Assembly (NCBI RefSeq): GCF_000278215.1 | Contig: NZ_JH725064.1 | Span: 175,134 to 239,133 of the forward strand | Length of the DNA stretch: 64,000 bases | Source: Bartonella rattimassiliensis 15908 | Lineage (GTDB): Bacteria; Pseudomonadota; Alphaproteobacteria; Rhizobiales; Rhizobiaceae | Direction of reading: 5' to 3' | Shown here: positions 44,778 through 54,324 of the stretch, one piece after another | Layout of the letters: every line of letters begins with the position of its first letter | Position numbering within the stretch: the first letter of the stretch is position 1 | Program-made: the position numbers and the translations under genes | The notes under the pieces: model-generated | The model's database searches: none | What the model saw: only the letters and a program-made list of their open reading frames with translations | Told to the model about the DNA's origin: nothing

Positions 44778-45386
44778 TCATTTCTTCGAAGGAAGTGTAA
44801 ACATTCCCTGAGCAAAACGCACGCCTGTTTGCACATTCATAATCTGCACAGTCGTTTCCAAGTTTTGTTGGTCAACAATTGTCCACTGTCGCAAAGCAGA
44901 GCCTTGAGAGTCAAAAACCATTCTTATTTGCCCAGCCCCAATCGTTTTATCACGCAAAACAATCGTTACTGCCCCGGGATCTTCGCGAAATGCCACCAAA
45001 CGCCCAGAAGATATATCAATTTTATCATCCAACAGAAATTTCATTGGTGTTTGCGAAAGTTGTGAAAAGTTCCAAGTATTCAAAGCTCGATTGTTAATGC
45101 CAACAAATTGACCATCTGCAATAATCTGTAAAGGCAGTTTTTTATACATAAAGCGAATTTTTCCTGGACGCTCTAGATAAAATGTTCCTTGAGACATTTT
45201 TCCCTTTGGACTAAATTGAATGAAATCACCTGTCATTGTTCTAATTGCCGCAAAGTGGTTCACGACATTCTGCGCCTTGACCATTTTATTAGATGCTTGC
45301 GAAAAAGCAGGAAAAGTTAAACACAAAAAGACAATAATTCCCACAAACCCAAAGACTTTTCTTTGCGGTAAAAAAGACGTTTTCAT
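44778..45386 (-). CDS. lolA: LolA-like outer-membrane lipoprotein carrier
   Basis: 202-residue periplasmic protein with a signal peptide (MKTSFLPQRKVFGFVGIIVF..., cleavage probably after FSQA). The body is the LolA/YoaQ beta-barrel: TMTGDFIQFSPKGKMSQGTF, LERPGKIRFMYKK, VGINN and the C-terminal GVRFAQGMF. It ferries lipoproteins from LolCDE to the outer membrane. The ATG at 45386 has GGAG eight bases upstream; longer in-frame starts precede the signal peptide. In Rhizobiales it commonly sits near ftsK, as here. Confidence 0.88.
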   Translation of the reverse strand: MKTSFLPQRKVFGFVGIIVFLCLTFPAFSQASNKMVKAQNVVNHFAAIRTMTGDFIQFSPKGKMSQGTFYLERPGKIRFMYKKLPLQIIADGQFVGINNRALNTWNFSQLSQTPMKFLLDDKIDISSGRLVAFREDPGAVTIVLRDKTIGAGQIRMVFDSQGSALRQWTIVDQQNLETTVQIMNVQTGVRFAQGMFTLPSKK

Positions 45387-45538
45387 AAAAAGTGCTCCCA
45401 AGCAATATTTCATTGATTTTATTATAAACAGCAAATAATGAATAAATAACCTTCTTTATAAAATAAAGGTATTGTTTGCAAAAGCTGTCAAAAGCTTTTT
45501 AAAAATATTCTTTTTCAGAAATTCTCTCCAATTCCGGT

Positions 45539-45800
45539 TTTCATCTATGGTTTTCTGAACTAATGATACCTTCTTCTTCCATCTTCTCAATCAATGTTGC
45601 TGCATAATTATAACCAATACCTAAAAAACATTGAACATAAAAGGTTGAAGCCTGGTCATCATGAAGCACAACAGCAACTGCTTGACAATAATCATCTGCT
45701 CAAGAAACAGCCAAAGAAACATTAGCTCTATGTTCTTCAACCTCTTGCGATATTATTATCCAAATAATTAGTCTGCTTTTGAGCTCACGAAAATGCTCAT
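45539..45800 (-). pseudogene. Decayed duplicate of the ftsK 3' end
   Basis: DNA closely matching the ftsK 3' part at 46870-47110: shared blocks are CTAATGATACCTTCTTCTTC, CTCAATCAATGTTGC, TATAACCAATACCTAAA, TGAAGCCT, TCTTCAACCTCTTG and TATCCAAATAAT. It encodes a degraded gamma (KOPS-reading) winged-helix domain with stops. After about 45770 the similarity jumps to ftsK text from near 47260 (TTTTGAGCTCACG), so an internal part is deleted. Same strand as ftsK, 1.3 kb downstream of it. Confidence 0.85.
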
Positions 45801-46099
45801 ATTTCTTGGCTAATGAGCTAAACGCATACTATATTCTATTCCTTCTCATCCGTAATCTGTAAAGCAACATAGATTATAGTCAATATTCAACGAATGAAGT
45901 ACTAAACATATCGCTTCGCGAACCTGAAAATTCTTTTTAGTCGCAAAAGTATTTTTTTGACTTTCTTCCCACCCAAAGGAATAAAAATTCTCACCCGATC
46001 AGATCTATAAACAATTTGGATTTTAGTAGGTCACTTAACTCCCCACCCCATATGCTTCATCTTACACAAGGCTCAACAAACAAGCTCTGCCCTTATGAA

Positions 46100-46382
46100 G
46101 GAGAAAACCAACACCACCACCCACTTTTACAGTGCCATCCTACACTTTTCTTACCCCCATTGTTGCAACAGCCTCTTAGAACTTGAGACACTTCATAAGA
46201 AGCATTTTTACTCCTTTGTTGTATAGTTTTACTCCCACACCTCAGCCTTACTTGTGGTGTGCAAGCAAATGATTTTAATTGATTCAACATAAAACAAATT
46301 TAGAATGAGAGAATCTTACGATCTTCAAGGCTTTAATGACAACATGCAAAACGATAATTTATCGCTATAAACCAATTCATTG
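46100..46382 (-). repeat. Dispersed repeat, copy J (minus orientation)
   Basis: On the minus strand: signature block with GATAAATTATCGTTTT near 46355, GATCGTAAGATTCTCTCATT, GAATCAATTAAAATCATTTG, AGGAGTAAAAATGCTTCTTA (start ATG near 46205) and integrase-like remnant with K-V-G-G-G-V-G-F-L-L-H-K around 46120. Faces copy D across an AT palindrome. Confidence 0.65.
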
Positions 46383-46472
46383 AATAAATATTTAACTCAC
46401 ACTAAAAAAACCACTGAATATCTCAAGCTTTGCACCCATTTATATTACAATACCTTAAATGAGGTTATTTAA

Positions 46473-46502
46473 CATATATAATATATATATTATATATATA
46501 TT
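46473..46502. repeat. AT dinucleotide tract, palindromic
   Basis: Thirty bases of alternating A and T with small interruptions, able to form a cruciform, exactly between the inverted repeat copies J and D. Confidence 0.7.
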
Positions 46503-46765
46503 GATTTATAAGGATAAATTATCATTTTCAATTTAGACCATAACGCCGAATACAATAAGATTTTTTCATCATATACTCTCTCATATTGAATCAATTAAAA
46601 TCATTTGCGTGCACATTACAAAAGAAGCCAGCATGTGGATAAAATTATCTAAGATCAAGGGATAAAAATATCTTTTATAAAGCGGCCCAAATGCCAAGGA
46701 ACTCTATAGCAACATTGAGAGAATTCTAACTGTATGATGATATTTGCTTTTTACGACATCGCAGG
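46501..46765 (+). repeat. Dispersed repeat, copy D
   Basis: TTGATTTATAAGGATAAATT, then CATATTGAATCAATTAAAAT, CATTTGCGTGCACATTAC, CAGCATGTGGATAAAATTAT and AGGGATAAAAATATC, followed by a strongly decayed coding part. Inverted relative to copy J. Confidence 0.65.
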
Positions 46766-46816
46766 ATAAGAAGCTGTTTTTATAAGATATGACTAAAAAA
46801 CGATTATGCAGATTTT

Positions 46817-49258
46817 TCAAAAGCGTTCTTCTTCGGCAGGAACTAAAATTTCTCGTTTCCCTGCATGATTTGCTGGACTAATGATACCTTCTTCTTCCAT
46901 CCTCTCAATCAATGTTGCAGCACGGTTATAACCAATACCTAAACGGCGTTGAATATAAGAAGTTGAAGCCTTCCGATCACGAAGAACAATAGCAACAGCT
47001 TGACTATAGGGATCATCTGCTGAAGGAGAAGCTGAAGAAACCTCCGTATCATCTTCTTCAACTTCTTGGGTAATTGTATCCAAATAATCAGGTCGAGCTT
47101 GCGCTTTAAGATGCGCCACAACTTGTTCTACTTCATCATCCGCAACAAAAGGTCCATGCACACGCTGAATACGTCCTCCTCCCATCATAAAGAGCATATC
47201 TCCCTGTCCCAATAATTGCTCGGCCCCCTGTTCGCCTAAAATTGTTCGGCTATCGATTTTTGAACTCACGGAAAAAGAAATGCGTGTAGGAAAATTGGCT
47301 TTAATCGTCCCAGTAATAACATCAACGGAAGGACGCTGCGTCGCCATAATCACATGGATACCAGCAGCACGTGCCATTTGTGCTAAACGTTGAACCGCGC
47401 CTTCAATATCTTTACCAGCAACCATCATCAAATCAGCCATTTCATCAATAATGACAACGATATAGGGCATAGGACTAAAATCAAGTGTTTCCGTTTCATA
47501 AAGAGGTTCCCCCGTATTATGATCAAAGCCCACTTGAATTGTACGCACCATTGTTTCTGCTTTGCCTTTTGACTCCTTAAGACGTGCATTAAATCCATCA
47601 ATATTTCGAACACCAAGTTTTGACATCTTACTATAGCGCTCTTCCATTTCACGAACAGCCCACTTTAAAGCAATCACGGCTTTTTTAGGATCTGTCACCA
47701 CTGGTGTTAATAAATGAGGAATACCATCATAAACCGAAAGCTCAAGCATTTTCGGATCCACCATAATGAGTCGACATTGTTCAGGTGTCATACGATAAAG
47801 CAGTGATAAAATCATTGTATTGATAGCAACAGACTTTCCTGATCCTGTTGTACCAGCCACCAAAAGATGGGGCATTTTTGCTAAATCCGCAATAACAGCC
47901 TCTCCTCCAATTGTTTTGCCCAAAGCAAGCCCTAATTTTGCTTTGCTTTCAACAAACTCCTGTGCTTGCACAATTTCCCTTAAATAAACCATCTCACGCT
48001 TTGCATTGGGCAACTCTATTCCAATCACATTGCGCCCTGGAACCACAGCAACACGAGCAGAAATAGCACGCATCGAGCGTGCAATATCATCTGCCAAACC
48101 GATGATACGAGAAGACTTAATGCCAGCAGCCGGTTCAAATTCATATAAAGTAACCACCGGTCCAGGACAAGCATTTATAATTTTCCCTTTGACTCCAAAA
48201 TCTAACAAAACGCCTTCAAGTTCCTGAGAATTTGCTTTCAAAGAAGCAGGAGAAAGTTTTGTATCCTTAACAGAGGGTGGTGGAACCGAAAGATAATCTA
48301 AAAGTGGAAGAACAAAACCACCATTTGAAGAAACGGTTAAAGACTTTCGACTTTTAACAGAAGAAACATGTATTTTATTTTGATTTTCTTCATCCTTTTC
48401 TTTTTCGCCCTCAAAAATTGGTTCAATCCGATCAAATGACTTTTCTTGTTTCCTACTCTGAGAATGCCTTTTGAAACAGAAAAGGCGGAAAAACCGCGCT
48501 TGTAAAAAATAAAAAAGATGTAAAATAGCACCCAAAGTTGTCGCAAAAAAGCTGTACTGCACACGATCATCCTCTACAACATGTTCCGTATTTTTTTCCA
48601 CCTCAAAAATTAGATCAACGATTTCGTTTTTGGGAATGCTTTTTTCTTTTCTTTTCTTTGTTTTACGCCGCCATATCACATTGCCGGCAAAAGCAGCAAT
48701 GAAAAAACCTAAAAAAATAAAAATAACACTGAAACATACAGTATAAAGTGGAGAAAGGAAAAAAGGAAAGATTAAAGCAGCAATACTTAAAGCTTTATCT
48801 CCTAAAACCCCTCCCAAGCCCATTGGCAATGGCCAATAGGTAAAAGAAGCAACAGGTGTCATAAGAGCAAAAGCACTTGCAAAACAAATCGTTGATAATC
48901 CCCATAAAAAAATGCGAAAAGTCAAATTGTAGATATTCTTTTGTGCCAACAAAAGAAAAGACCAAAATAATGGCGGCAACAAAACGGCAAGACCCGCCAA
49001 GCCAAAAAACTGCATAATCAAATCTGAAAAAATCGCACCCAACCAGCCCATAAGGTTTGTAACCTCATTTGTATTTGCATGGGTTAAAGATGGATCTGCA
49101 ACATTCCAAGTTGCCAAAGCAAGCACACAAAAAATAATAAAGCCCAAAAGGCCAAGCCCAATAAAAACGCCAATTTGGCGTAAAAACATCTCAATAAGCC
49201 GCAAACCTTGAGAATTTCGTGCTTCTAATGAATCATAAGGGGAAGAACTTCGGTGCAT
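46817..49258 (-). CDS. ftsK: DNA translocase FtsK
   Basis: 813-residue hexameric dsDNA pump that clears chromosome termini at the division septum. The N-terminus has four to five hydrophobic segments (about 27-200), followed by a Lys/Glu-rich linker, then the motor: VIGIELPN, Walker A GTTGSGKSVAIN near residue 470, Walker B YIVVIIDEMADLMM and ATQRPSVDVITGTIKAN. The C-terminal gamma domain (RRLGIGYNRAATLIERMEEE) reads KOPS. Length fits alphaproteobacterial FtsK. A partial, broken copy of its 3' end lies downstream. Confidence 0.95.
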   Translation of the reverse strand: MHRSSSPYDSLEARNSQGLRLIEMFLRQIGVFIGLGLLGFIIFCVLALATWNVADPSLTHANTNEVTNLMGWLGAIFSDLIMQFFGLAGLAVLLPPLFWSFLLLAQKNIYNLTFRIFLWGLSTICFASAFALMTPVASFTYWPLPMGLGGVLGDKALSIAALIFPFFLSPLYTVCFSVIFIFLGFFIAAFAGNVIWRRKTKKRKEKSIPKNEIVDLIFEVEKNTEHVVEDDRVQYSFFATTLGAILHLFYFLQARFFRLFCFKRHSQSRKQEKSFDRIEPIFEGEKEKDEENQNKIHVSSVKSRKSLTVSSNGGFVLPLLDYLSVPPPSVKDTKLSPASLKANSQELEGVLLDFGVKGKIINACPGPVVTLYEFEPAAGIKSSRIIGLADDIARSMRAISARVAVVPGRNVIGIELPNAKREMVYLREIVQAQEFVESKAKLGLALGKTIGGEAVIADLAKMPHLLVAGTTGSGKSVAINTMILSLLYRMTPEQCRLIMVDPKMLELSVYDGIPHLLTPVVTDPKKAVIALKWAVREMEERYSKMSKLGVRNIDGFNARLKESKGKAETMVRTIQVGFDHNTGEPLYETETLDFSPMPYIVVIIDEMADLMMVAGKDIEGAVQRLAQMARAAGIHVIMATQRPSVDVITGTIKANFPTRISFSVSSKIDSRTILGEQGAEQLLGQGDMLFMMGGGRIQRVHGPFVADDEVEQVVAHLKAQARPDYLDTITQEVEEDDTEVSSASPSADDPYSQAVAIVLRDRKASTSYIQRRLGIGYNRAATLIERMEEEGIISPANHAGKREILVPAEEERF

Positions 49259-49749
49259 CCATCAATTCCAAATACAAAACAAAGCTTTATACGCCCCCTA
49301 TACCCCCTCCTAAACAGGTGACATTTTACGCTCCTGCATGATAACGGCAAAATATTAATACCGTTTTAACCATCACGAATAAGCACAATTTTCCTTATCT
49401 CTCAGATAAACTAAATGGCCCCTCAAAAGAACAAATCTATTAAAATACATTCACACAAATTAAAAAATACAATACCTTATTTGTTTAATTTTAGTTTTCT
49501 TTTTTAACAACCAAGTGTAAAAAGAGTTAAAAAGGACATTCGAAAAAGATTGATCCGATAAATCTGTAAAATGAATCACATAAGTAATTAAGCAGAATAG
49601 CTTGGAAAAACCAACTTGTCATCAGACTAACACCCAAAGAAAACCTCATCTCTTATAAAGTAGGGAGAAAAATAAAAATTAAGATTTAGATAATTAAAAA
49701 AAACATTCTTTTTACAAACAAGAAAACTGTCAACAATGGAAGAAGCATT
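49259..49749. other. Divergent intergenic region ftsK / UbiH-family gene
   Basis: About 490 bases, AT-rich, between divergent genes. No gene, terminator or strong promoter is evident. Confidence 0.4.
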
Positions 49750-51027
49750 GTGTATTCTGATCACCATAAAAATGTAAAACCCAATAAAAAAATAAAATCT
49801 CACCAAATCAAACAATGTGATCTCCTCATTGCTGGCGGTGCAGTTGTTGGTTTAACACTCGCAATAGCACTCAAGCAAACAGCCCCTAATTTGAAAATAA
49901 AAATCGTTGATGCTGAGCCGCAAGGAGATATTCCTGCTTCTAACATACGAACCATTGCCCTTGCTGCTGCTTCTATTCGTATGTTAAAACAATTACAATG
50001 TTGGGAACCTATAAGAGCCTATACACAACCTATTCATTCAATGATCATCACAGATACAGACACAAGTGCCCCTGTCAAACCCACTCTTTTAACCTTTGAA
50101 GGCGACATTACCCCTAATGAACCCTTTGCTGCTATGATAGAGCATAGAGAACTCATCAACGCTTTAAAAAAACGTGTCAAAGATCTCAAAATCCCTGTTA
50201 TTACAAACACGCTCGTCATTGATTTTCATCAAGAAGATCAATACACCACTGTTACTTTAAATAATGAAGAGGTTTGGCAAACAAAATTGCTCATTGCAGC
50301 CGATGGTGCCCACTCGAAATTACGCCCAAAAGCAGGTCTTAGAAACTTTTATCATCCCTACAAACAAACAGCAATCATCTGCACAGTTGAGCATGAAATC
50401 CCCCATTACGGTCAAGCGGTTCAACATTTTTTACCTGCAGGCCCTTTTGCTCTTCTTCCTCTCAAAGGCAACCGATCCGCCATTGTGTGGAATGAAGACA
50501 ATAAAACTGCGCAATATTATCTCAAAGCTGATGCACTTCTTTTTGAAACAGAACTCGAAAGACGCATTGGCCATCGATTAGGAAAACTCTTTTGGAATGG
50601 TGAACGTAAAGCTTTTCCCTTAAGCCTTTCTTTAACACGTCAATGCATTAAGCCTCGATTTGCTCTCGTTGGCGATGCTGCCCATACCATTCACCCCATT
50701 GCAGGACAAGGGCTCAATTTAGGATTACGCGATAGCGCTGCCCTTGCTGAAGTGATTATTGAAACCGCACGATTAGGTCTTGACATTGGCTCCCTCACTG
50801 CTTTAGAGCACTATCAAAGTTGGAGACGTTTTGAAATTGTCCGCATGGCCTTAAGCAATGATTGGCTTAATAAACTCTTTTCTAATGATAACCTTCTCTT
50901 ACGAATGCTCCGCGATACCGGTCTTGGAATCATCAATCAAGCACCCAGAATAAAAAAATATTTCATCCAAGAAGCTGCTGGCCTTACCCCCAATGCTCCA
51001 CGTCTCCTACAAGGCTTCCCACTTTAA
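49750..51027 (+). CDS. UbiH/UbiF-family FAD-dependent monooxygenase
   Basis: 425-residue flavoprotein hydroxylase, probably acting on the ubiquinone ring. Rossmann dinucleotide motif DLLIAGGAVVGLTLAIAL near residue 24 (GxGxxG appears as GGAVVG, with Ala in the second position), the middle DG motif LLIAADGAHSKLR, and the FAD-ribose motif FALVGDAAHTIHPIAGQGLN near residue 308. These are diagnostic of the UbiH/Coq6 family. GTG 49750 with GGAAG seven bases upstream is the chosen start. Which ring position it hydroxylates (UbiH, UbiF, UbiI or UbiL type) cannot be told from sequence. Confidence 0.88.
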   Translation: MYSDHHKNVKPNKKIKSHQIKQCDLLIAGGAVVGLTLAIALKQTAPNLKIKIVDAEPQGDIPASNIRTIALAAASIRMLKQLQCWEPIRAYTQPIHSMIITDTDTSAPVKPTLLTFEGDITPNEPFAAMIEHRELINALKKRVKDLKIPVITNTLVIDFHQEDQYTTVTLNNEEVWQTKLLIAADGAHSKLRPKAGLRNFYHPYKQTAIICTVEHEIPHYGQAVQHFLPAGPFALLPLKGNRSAIVWNEDNKTAQYYLKADALLFETELERRIGHRLGKLFWNGERKAFPLSLSLTRQCIKPRFALVGDAAHTIHPIAGQGLNLGLRDSAALAEVIIETARLGLDIGSLTALEHYQSWRRFEIVRMALSNDWLNKLFSNDNLLLRMLRDTGLGIINQAPRIKKYFIQEAAGLTPNAPRLLQGFPL

Positions 51028-51330
51028 GCAAAAATCCATATATTTCACTTATTATACCTTATACCCTTTGAATTTTACCGATACACCTCAAAGAGCAAAA
51101 AATCCCTCTCGATCCGATTTATTTATTAAGAGTGAATCTTATTAATTGTAGTCCTCTTGGCTTCCCATTCATATATTTTACTTAACATAAGACTTGATAA
51201 ACAAACCATGCCTTAAGAACATTCACCAGGCATTAAAAAGTATTTAATGTTCCAAGGAGATTACCTTATATCATTGCCCCTCAAAGAAAGCTATTTCGTG
51301 AACATAACAAAATAAAAGCGCACAACATTT

Positions 51331-52090
51331 TTATTTATAATAATAATTTATTAATCTCATACCGAATGAGAAATATGAAGATCGTAAGATACTCCTATTT
51401 CAAATCTCTCTATGTTGAAGTAACCAAAATCATTCGCTTGCACATCATAAGGGGGATTGGCATATTAAAGAACGCAATAAAAATCCTTGCATTCCTCTTC
51501 TCAAGTGCAAAAAGCTGCCAAAACACCTAAGAGCTGGCAAATATAATGACAGTGCCAACTTGTTACTTCATAAGTATAAAGATGGGAGCTCTCAATGGAC
51601 TTACCATTATACCATTCATAGTCAACGCCGTGAAATGGGCTTGGTTGTCTTAAGAAACGTTTCTAAAAAAGCACGTGAATTAGCGAATCAATGACGTTCT
51701 ATTCTACATGAGGTGCGTGACCCCATTAAAGAACGTGAGGCAATGCATAATCTCCATTATTTAAAAGATATTGCTTTAGACACTTTTGAAAGTCGGAAAG
51801 CTAAATTAAAAGGAATTGCAAAGATGGGAAGCAGTTTTTATCTTTGCGACTTTACATTCTCCCCCAATTAAGCTGTCTGTCAGTTTCAGAGATTCCACAA
51901 ACAGAGATACACAGCACATTTGGCATAAAAAAGCTTCAACAGCAGAGAACGCACGCGCTCTCTTAAGTAAACAACACCATAAAACACAAAATTTACCGGC
52001 AATAAATTGGAAAAATCTACTATCTTTTTATAAAAAAACTTTTTCAAATAACGACAAATCCCTCAATTTATATGAAAACGTCACGACTAA
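51331..52090 (+). pseudogene. P4-type integrase pseudogene (dispersed repeat, copy E)
   Basis: Best preserved member of the repeat family. After the signature block (51331-51365) and promoter-like region, the frame from 51532 reads GKYNDSANLLLHKYKDGSSQ, then YTIHSQRREMGL, KKARELANQ, a TGA stop, and RDPIKEREAM. This is the arm-type DNA-binding domain (DUF4102) of P4/CP4-57 integrases. From 51816 another frame gives IWHKKASTAENARALLSKQH and NLPAINWKNLLSFY, matching the core-binding region after an internal deletion. The catalytic domain with the R-H-R-Y residues is missing. It lies upstream of the Trw island. Confidence 0.8.
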
Positions 52091-52476
52091 AAAAGTTCTA
52101 ATATACAAAATTTTTCGTATTCTATTCCATCACACATAATTGCAAACTCGCATATTCCTCTCTATTTCACACTATAAAGAAAACAACCAGAAATAAAAAT
52201 TACGCAACCTTTTTATTTTTAATGCACTCTTTATTCATCCATACACATAAATGAATTTTAATCACAAACACTTAGAAATATGTCTTAAAATTCTATTAAT
52301 CCCATAACCACCATAAAAAATTTCCATTTTCCACACATTCTATTATATCAACGATACGAACGATAAATAAAATGAATATCTCACGTATATAGTCTTACAA
52401 AATAAAAACGAAACAAAGTCTATGAAAAACATAAAGCTTTTATTCTACAAAATAATACTCTCAAGATATAAGGATA

Positions 52477-52625
52477 TTGATTTATAGCACTATCATTTTA
52501 CATACTGATTTAGAATCGTGACGCTATAAGTTTTTTCATTTCAATCCTTTTTTTAAAGTCATCTACTTACATAGACTAAAAAAATCAACATCGGTATAAC
52601 TATAAAAAAGGAGATAAAATGCTCT
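52477..52625 (+). repeat. Dispersed repeat, copy F (partial)
   Basis: TTGATTTATAGCACTATCAT, then GACGCTATAAGTTTTTTCAT, CATCTACTTACATAG and AAAAAGGAGATAAAATGCTC. The coding part is replaced at 52640 by the next copy. Confidence 0.55.
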
Positions 52626-52641
52626 TCTTAAAATCAACGTA

Positions 52642-53130
52642 TTGATTTATAATAATAATAATAATTTATTGTTCACATGTTGAATAAGAAACCCCGAATA
52701 TTGTCCTCTCCTCTCATTATATTGAGGTAAGCAAAATCATACTCTGAATATCATAAGTGGGACTAACGTGGGAGTGAAAACACGAAAAAAGTTGTAAAAA
52801 TGCTTCATGCTTCCAAGTGCTAAGGGCGCTCGCACACAAGGCTCTCGCAACACCTAAGAGTGTCGCAATACCCAAGAGCTGATACCGTATAGATGCTGAA
52901 AGCTTTTTCTTTTATTAAGCATAAAAATGGGAATACTTTATTAAATTTTATATTCTTCATGGAAACGCTTTATCGTTATATCCCTTACGAGCTCCATCAT
53001 GAAATGGATGTAATGAGCTTTAAGACATATCTCTTTCACATAAGGGACGTGATCCCATTCAATGCTAAGAGCAATTACAGCATTTTAAGCTGGCAATCTT
53101 AATGATGATGCCAACTTATTACAACAATAC
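52642..53130 (+). repeat. Dispersed repeat, copy G with integrase-like remnant
   Basis: ATTGATTTATAATAATAATA, GGACTAACGTGGGAGTGAAA and GTTGTAAAAATGCTTCATG, followed by decayed integrase text: F-I-K-H-K-N-G-N near 52920, Y-R-Y-I-P-Y-E-L-H-H-E-M near 52970 (compare YRYTLHGRRREMGL), and a second start of the same protein, A-G-N-L-N-D-D-A-N-L-L, at 53091-53125. The 70-residue open frame at 52893 is part of this and not a gene. Confidence 0.6.
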
Positions 53131-53293
53131 TTTTTTCATTTAAATGCATTTTTTATGCTCCCTATCGTTATATTCGATCCCTCAATATTTCAGATCCATT
53201 CATTAAGCTTGGTATATTACATTACCAAGAGGAGTCTACTTCTTGCATTTATATTTTTTGGTATTCCCTTGTTTTGTAATTATCGCACATGCA

Positions 53294-53581
53294 TTATGTT
53301 ACTTCTAATTCATCCAGTGTATACCCATTCTCCAACCATTCTTTAATCCATTTAGGTCTACGTCCCCGCCCATTCCATAATTCCCATTGGTTATTTGGAT
53401 TTCTATAATGACGCTCTTTGTTCACAAGATCAGCGATATCAATTCCATGAGTATTAGCAATTTCGAGAATTTTTCGCCTCGCATTTTGTTTTTCCTTTGC
53501 GTGTCGTTTTTTCAATTCTACATCGATTTGTGTACGCATCTCTTGTAATTCATCACAATTCATATTTTTAAGATCATTCAC
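53294..53581 (-). CDS. H-NS-family nucleoid-associated protein
   Basis: 95-residue DNA-binding protein. The N-terminal half is a coiled-coil oligomerisation helix (MNCDELQEMRTQIDVELKKR). The C-terminal half is the H-NS DNA-binding domain with YRNPNNQWELWNGRGRRPKW, where the WxGRGRxPxW core contacts the minor groove of AT-rich DNA. The start GTG 53581 has AAGGGGAG eight bases upstream; the longer frame to 53635 runs through this ribosome site. It is divergent from the ORFs leading into the Trw cluster, sharing a 128-base promoter region, so it may silence or tune that AT-rich island. Confidence 0.88.
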   Translation of the reverse strand: MNDLKNMNCDELQEMRTQIDVELKKRHAKEKQNARRKILEIANTHGIDIADLVNKERHYRNPNNQWELWNGRGRRPKWIKEWLENGYTLDELEVT

Positions 53582-53709
53582 TTTAATTACTCCCCTTGCA
53601 AAAAAGAATTTCTCATTGCCATATTTTAAACACAATTATAGACAATTTTTGCCTATTTATTATCGAAATTAACATTATGATAAATATATCACTTTGATGG
53701 AGATGTGCT

Positions 53710-54324
53710 TTGAGCTACAAAGAATTATTTATTTGTATATCAACTGCCGCCACCGCATCATTTACCGGTTCAGTTACTGAAACTGCTAAATGCGGTGCGC
53801 AAATGCCATCATACCTCCCTGACTCGTATGAATCAGCAGTCAAAGATAAATATAAATTACCACTCTATAAACTATGGCAATATGCAACAAAGAACAAGCC
53901 CTCTCGGTATAATGATGGTGTGGTTCATCACAACAATAAGAGATATCCTAACATACAGAGGCTTTTTACTTCGTATCGATGTCTCTTAAAAAGATTTTTA
54001 CAGCTGAAAGTTTGTATAAAACAAGCGCCGTTAATAGAATCCGAAAGGGTATTCTGGCTTAAAAGCAGTGTTTTTTTTCGTAAATTAAATAATATTGGTT
54101 GGCCTCATATGCCTTACTTTATCCATCATATTAACTTTGTTGATTGGATATTTGCATATATTAGAATTTTTTTTAGAAAAGAAAAAATCAACAATCACAA
54201 GAAGGTTTTTGTACTAAACAGTTTCATTGCGCAAATTTATAAAATCAAAGGACAACAACAAGAATCAGCACACAGAACGGGCACTTTTATCAATCAAACT
54301 CTGCATAATAAGGTGTATTACTAA
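53710..54324 (+). CDS. Unrecognised ORF upstream of the Trw cluster (1)
   Basis: 204 codons from a TTG at 53710 with GGAG eight bases upstream. The N-terminus KELFICISTAATASFTGSVT looks like a weak signal peptide followed by AKCGAQ. The rest is basic and rich in Phe, Tyr, Asn and Lys, with no motif recognised. In R388-type systems this position is near trwN (lytic transglycosylase) and kor regulators; a transglycosylase active site is not readable, so it may be a frameshifted relic of such a gene. It overlaps the next ORF by one base (TAATG). Confidence 0.4.
   Translation: MSYKELFICISTAATASFTGSVTETAKCGAQMPSYLPDSYESAVKDKYKLPLYKLWQYATKNKPSRYNDGVVHHNNKRYPNIQRLFTSYRCLLKRFLQLKVCIKQAPLIESERVFWLKSSVFFRKLNNIGWPHMPYFIHHINFVDWIFAYIRIFFRKEKINNHKKVFVLNSFIAQIYKIKGQQQESAHRTGTFINQTLHNKVYY

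Noticed and set aside
46093..46290. 65-codon minus-strand ORF
   Set aside because: Falls within repeat copy J and is explained as decayed integrase start plus upstream DNA.
52893..53102. 70-codon ORF upstream of the H-NS gene
   Set aside because: Its text (Y-R-Y-I-P-Y-E-L-H-H-E-M) is a frameshifted integrase remnant belonging to repeat copy G.
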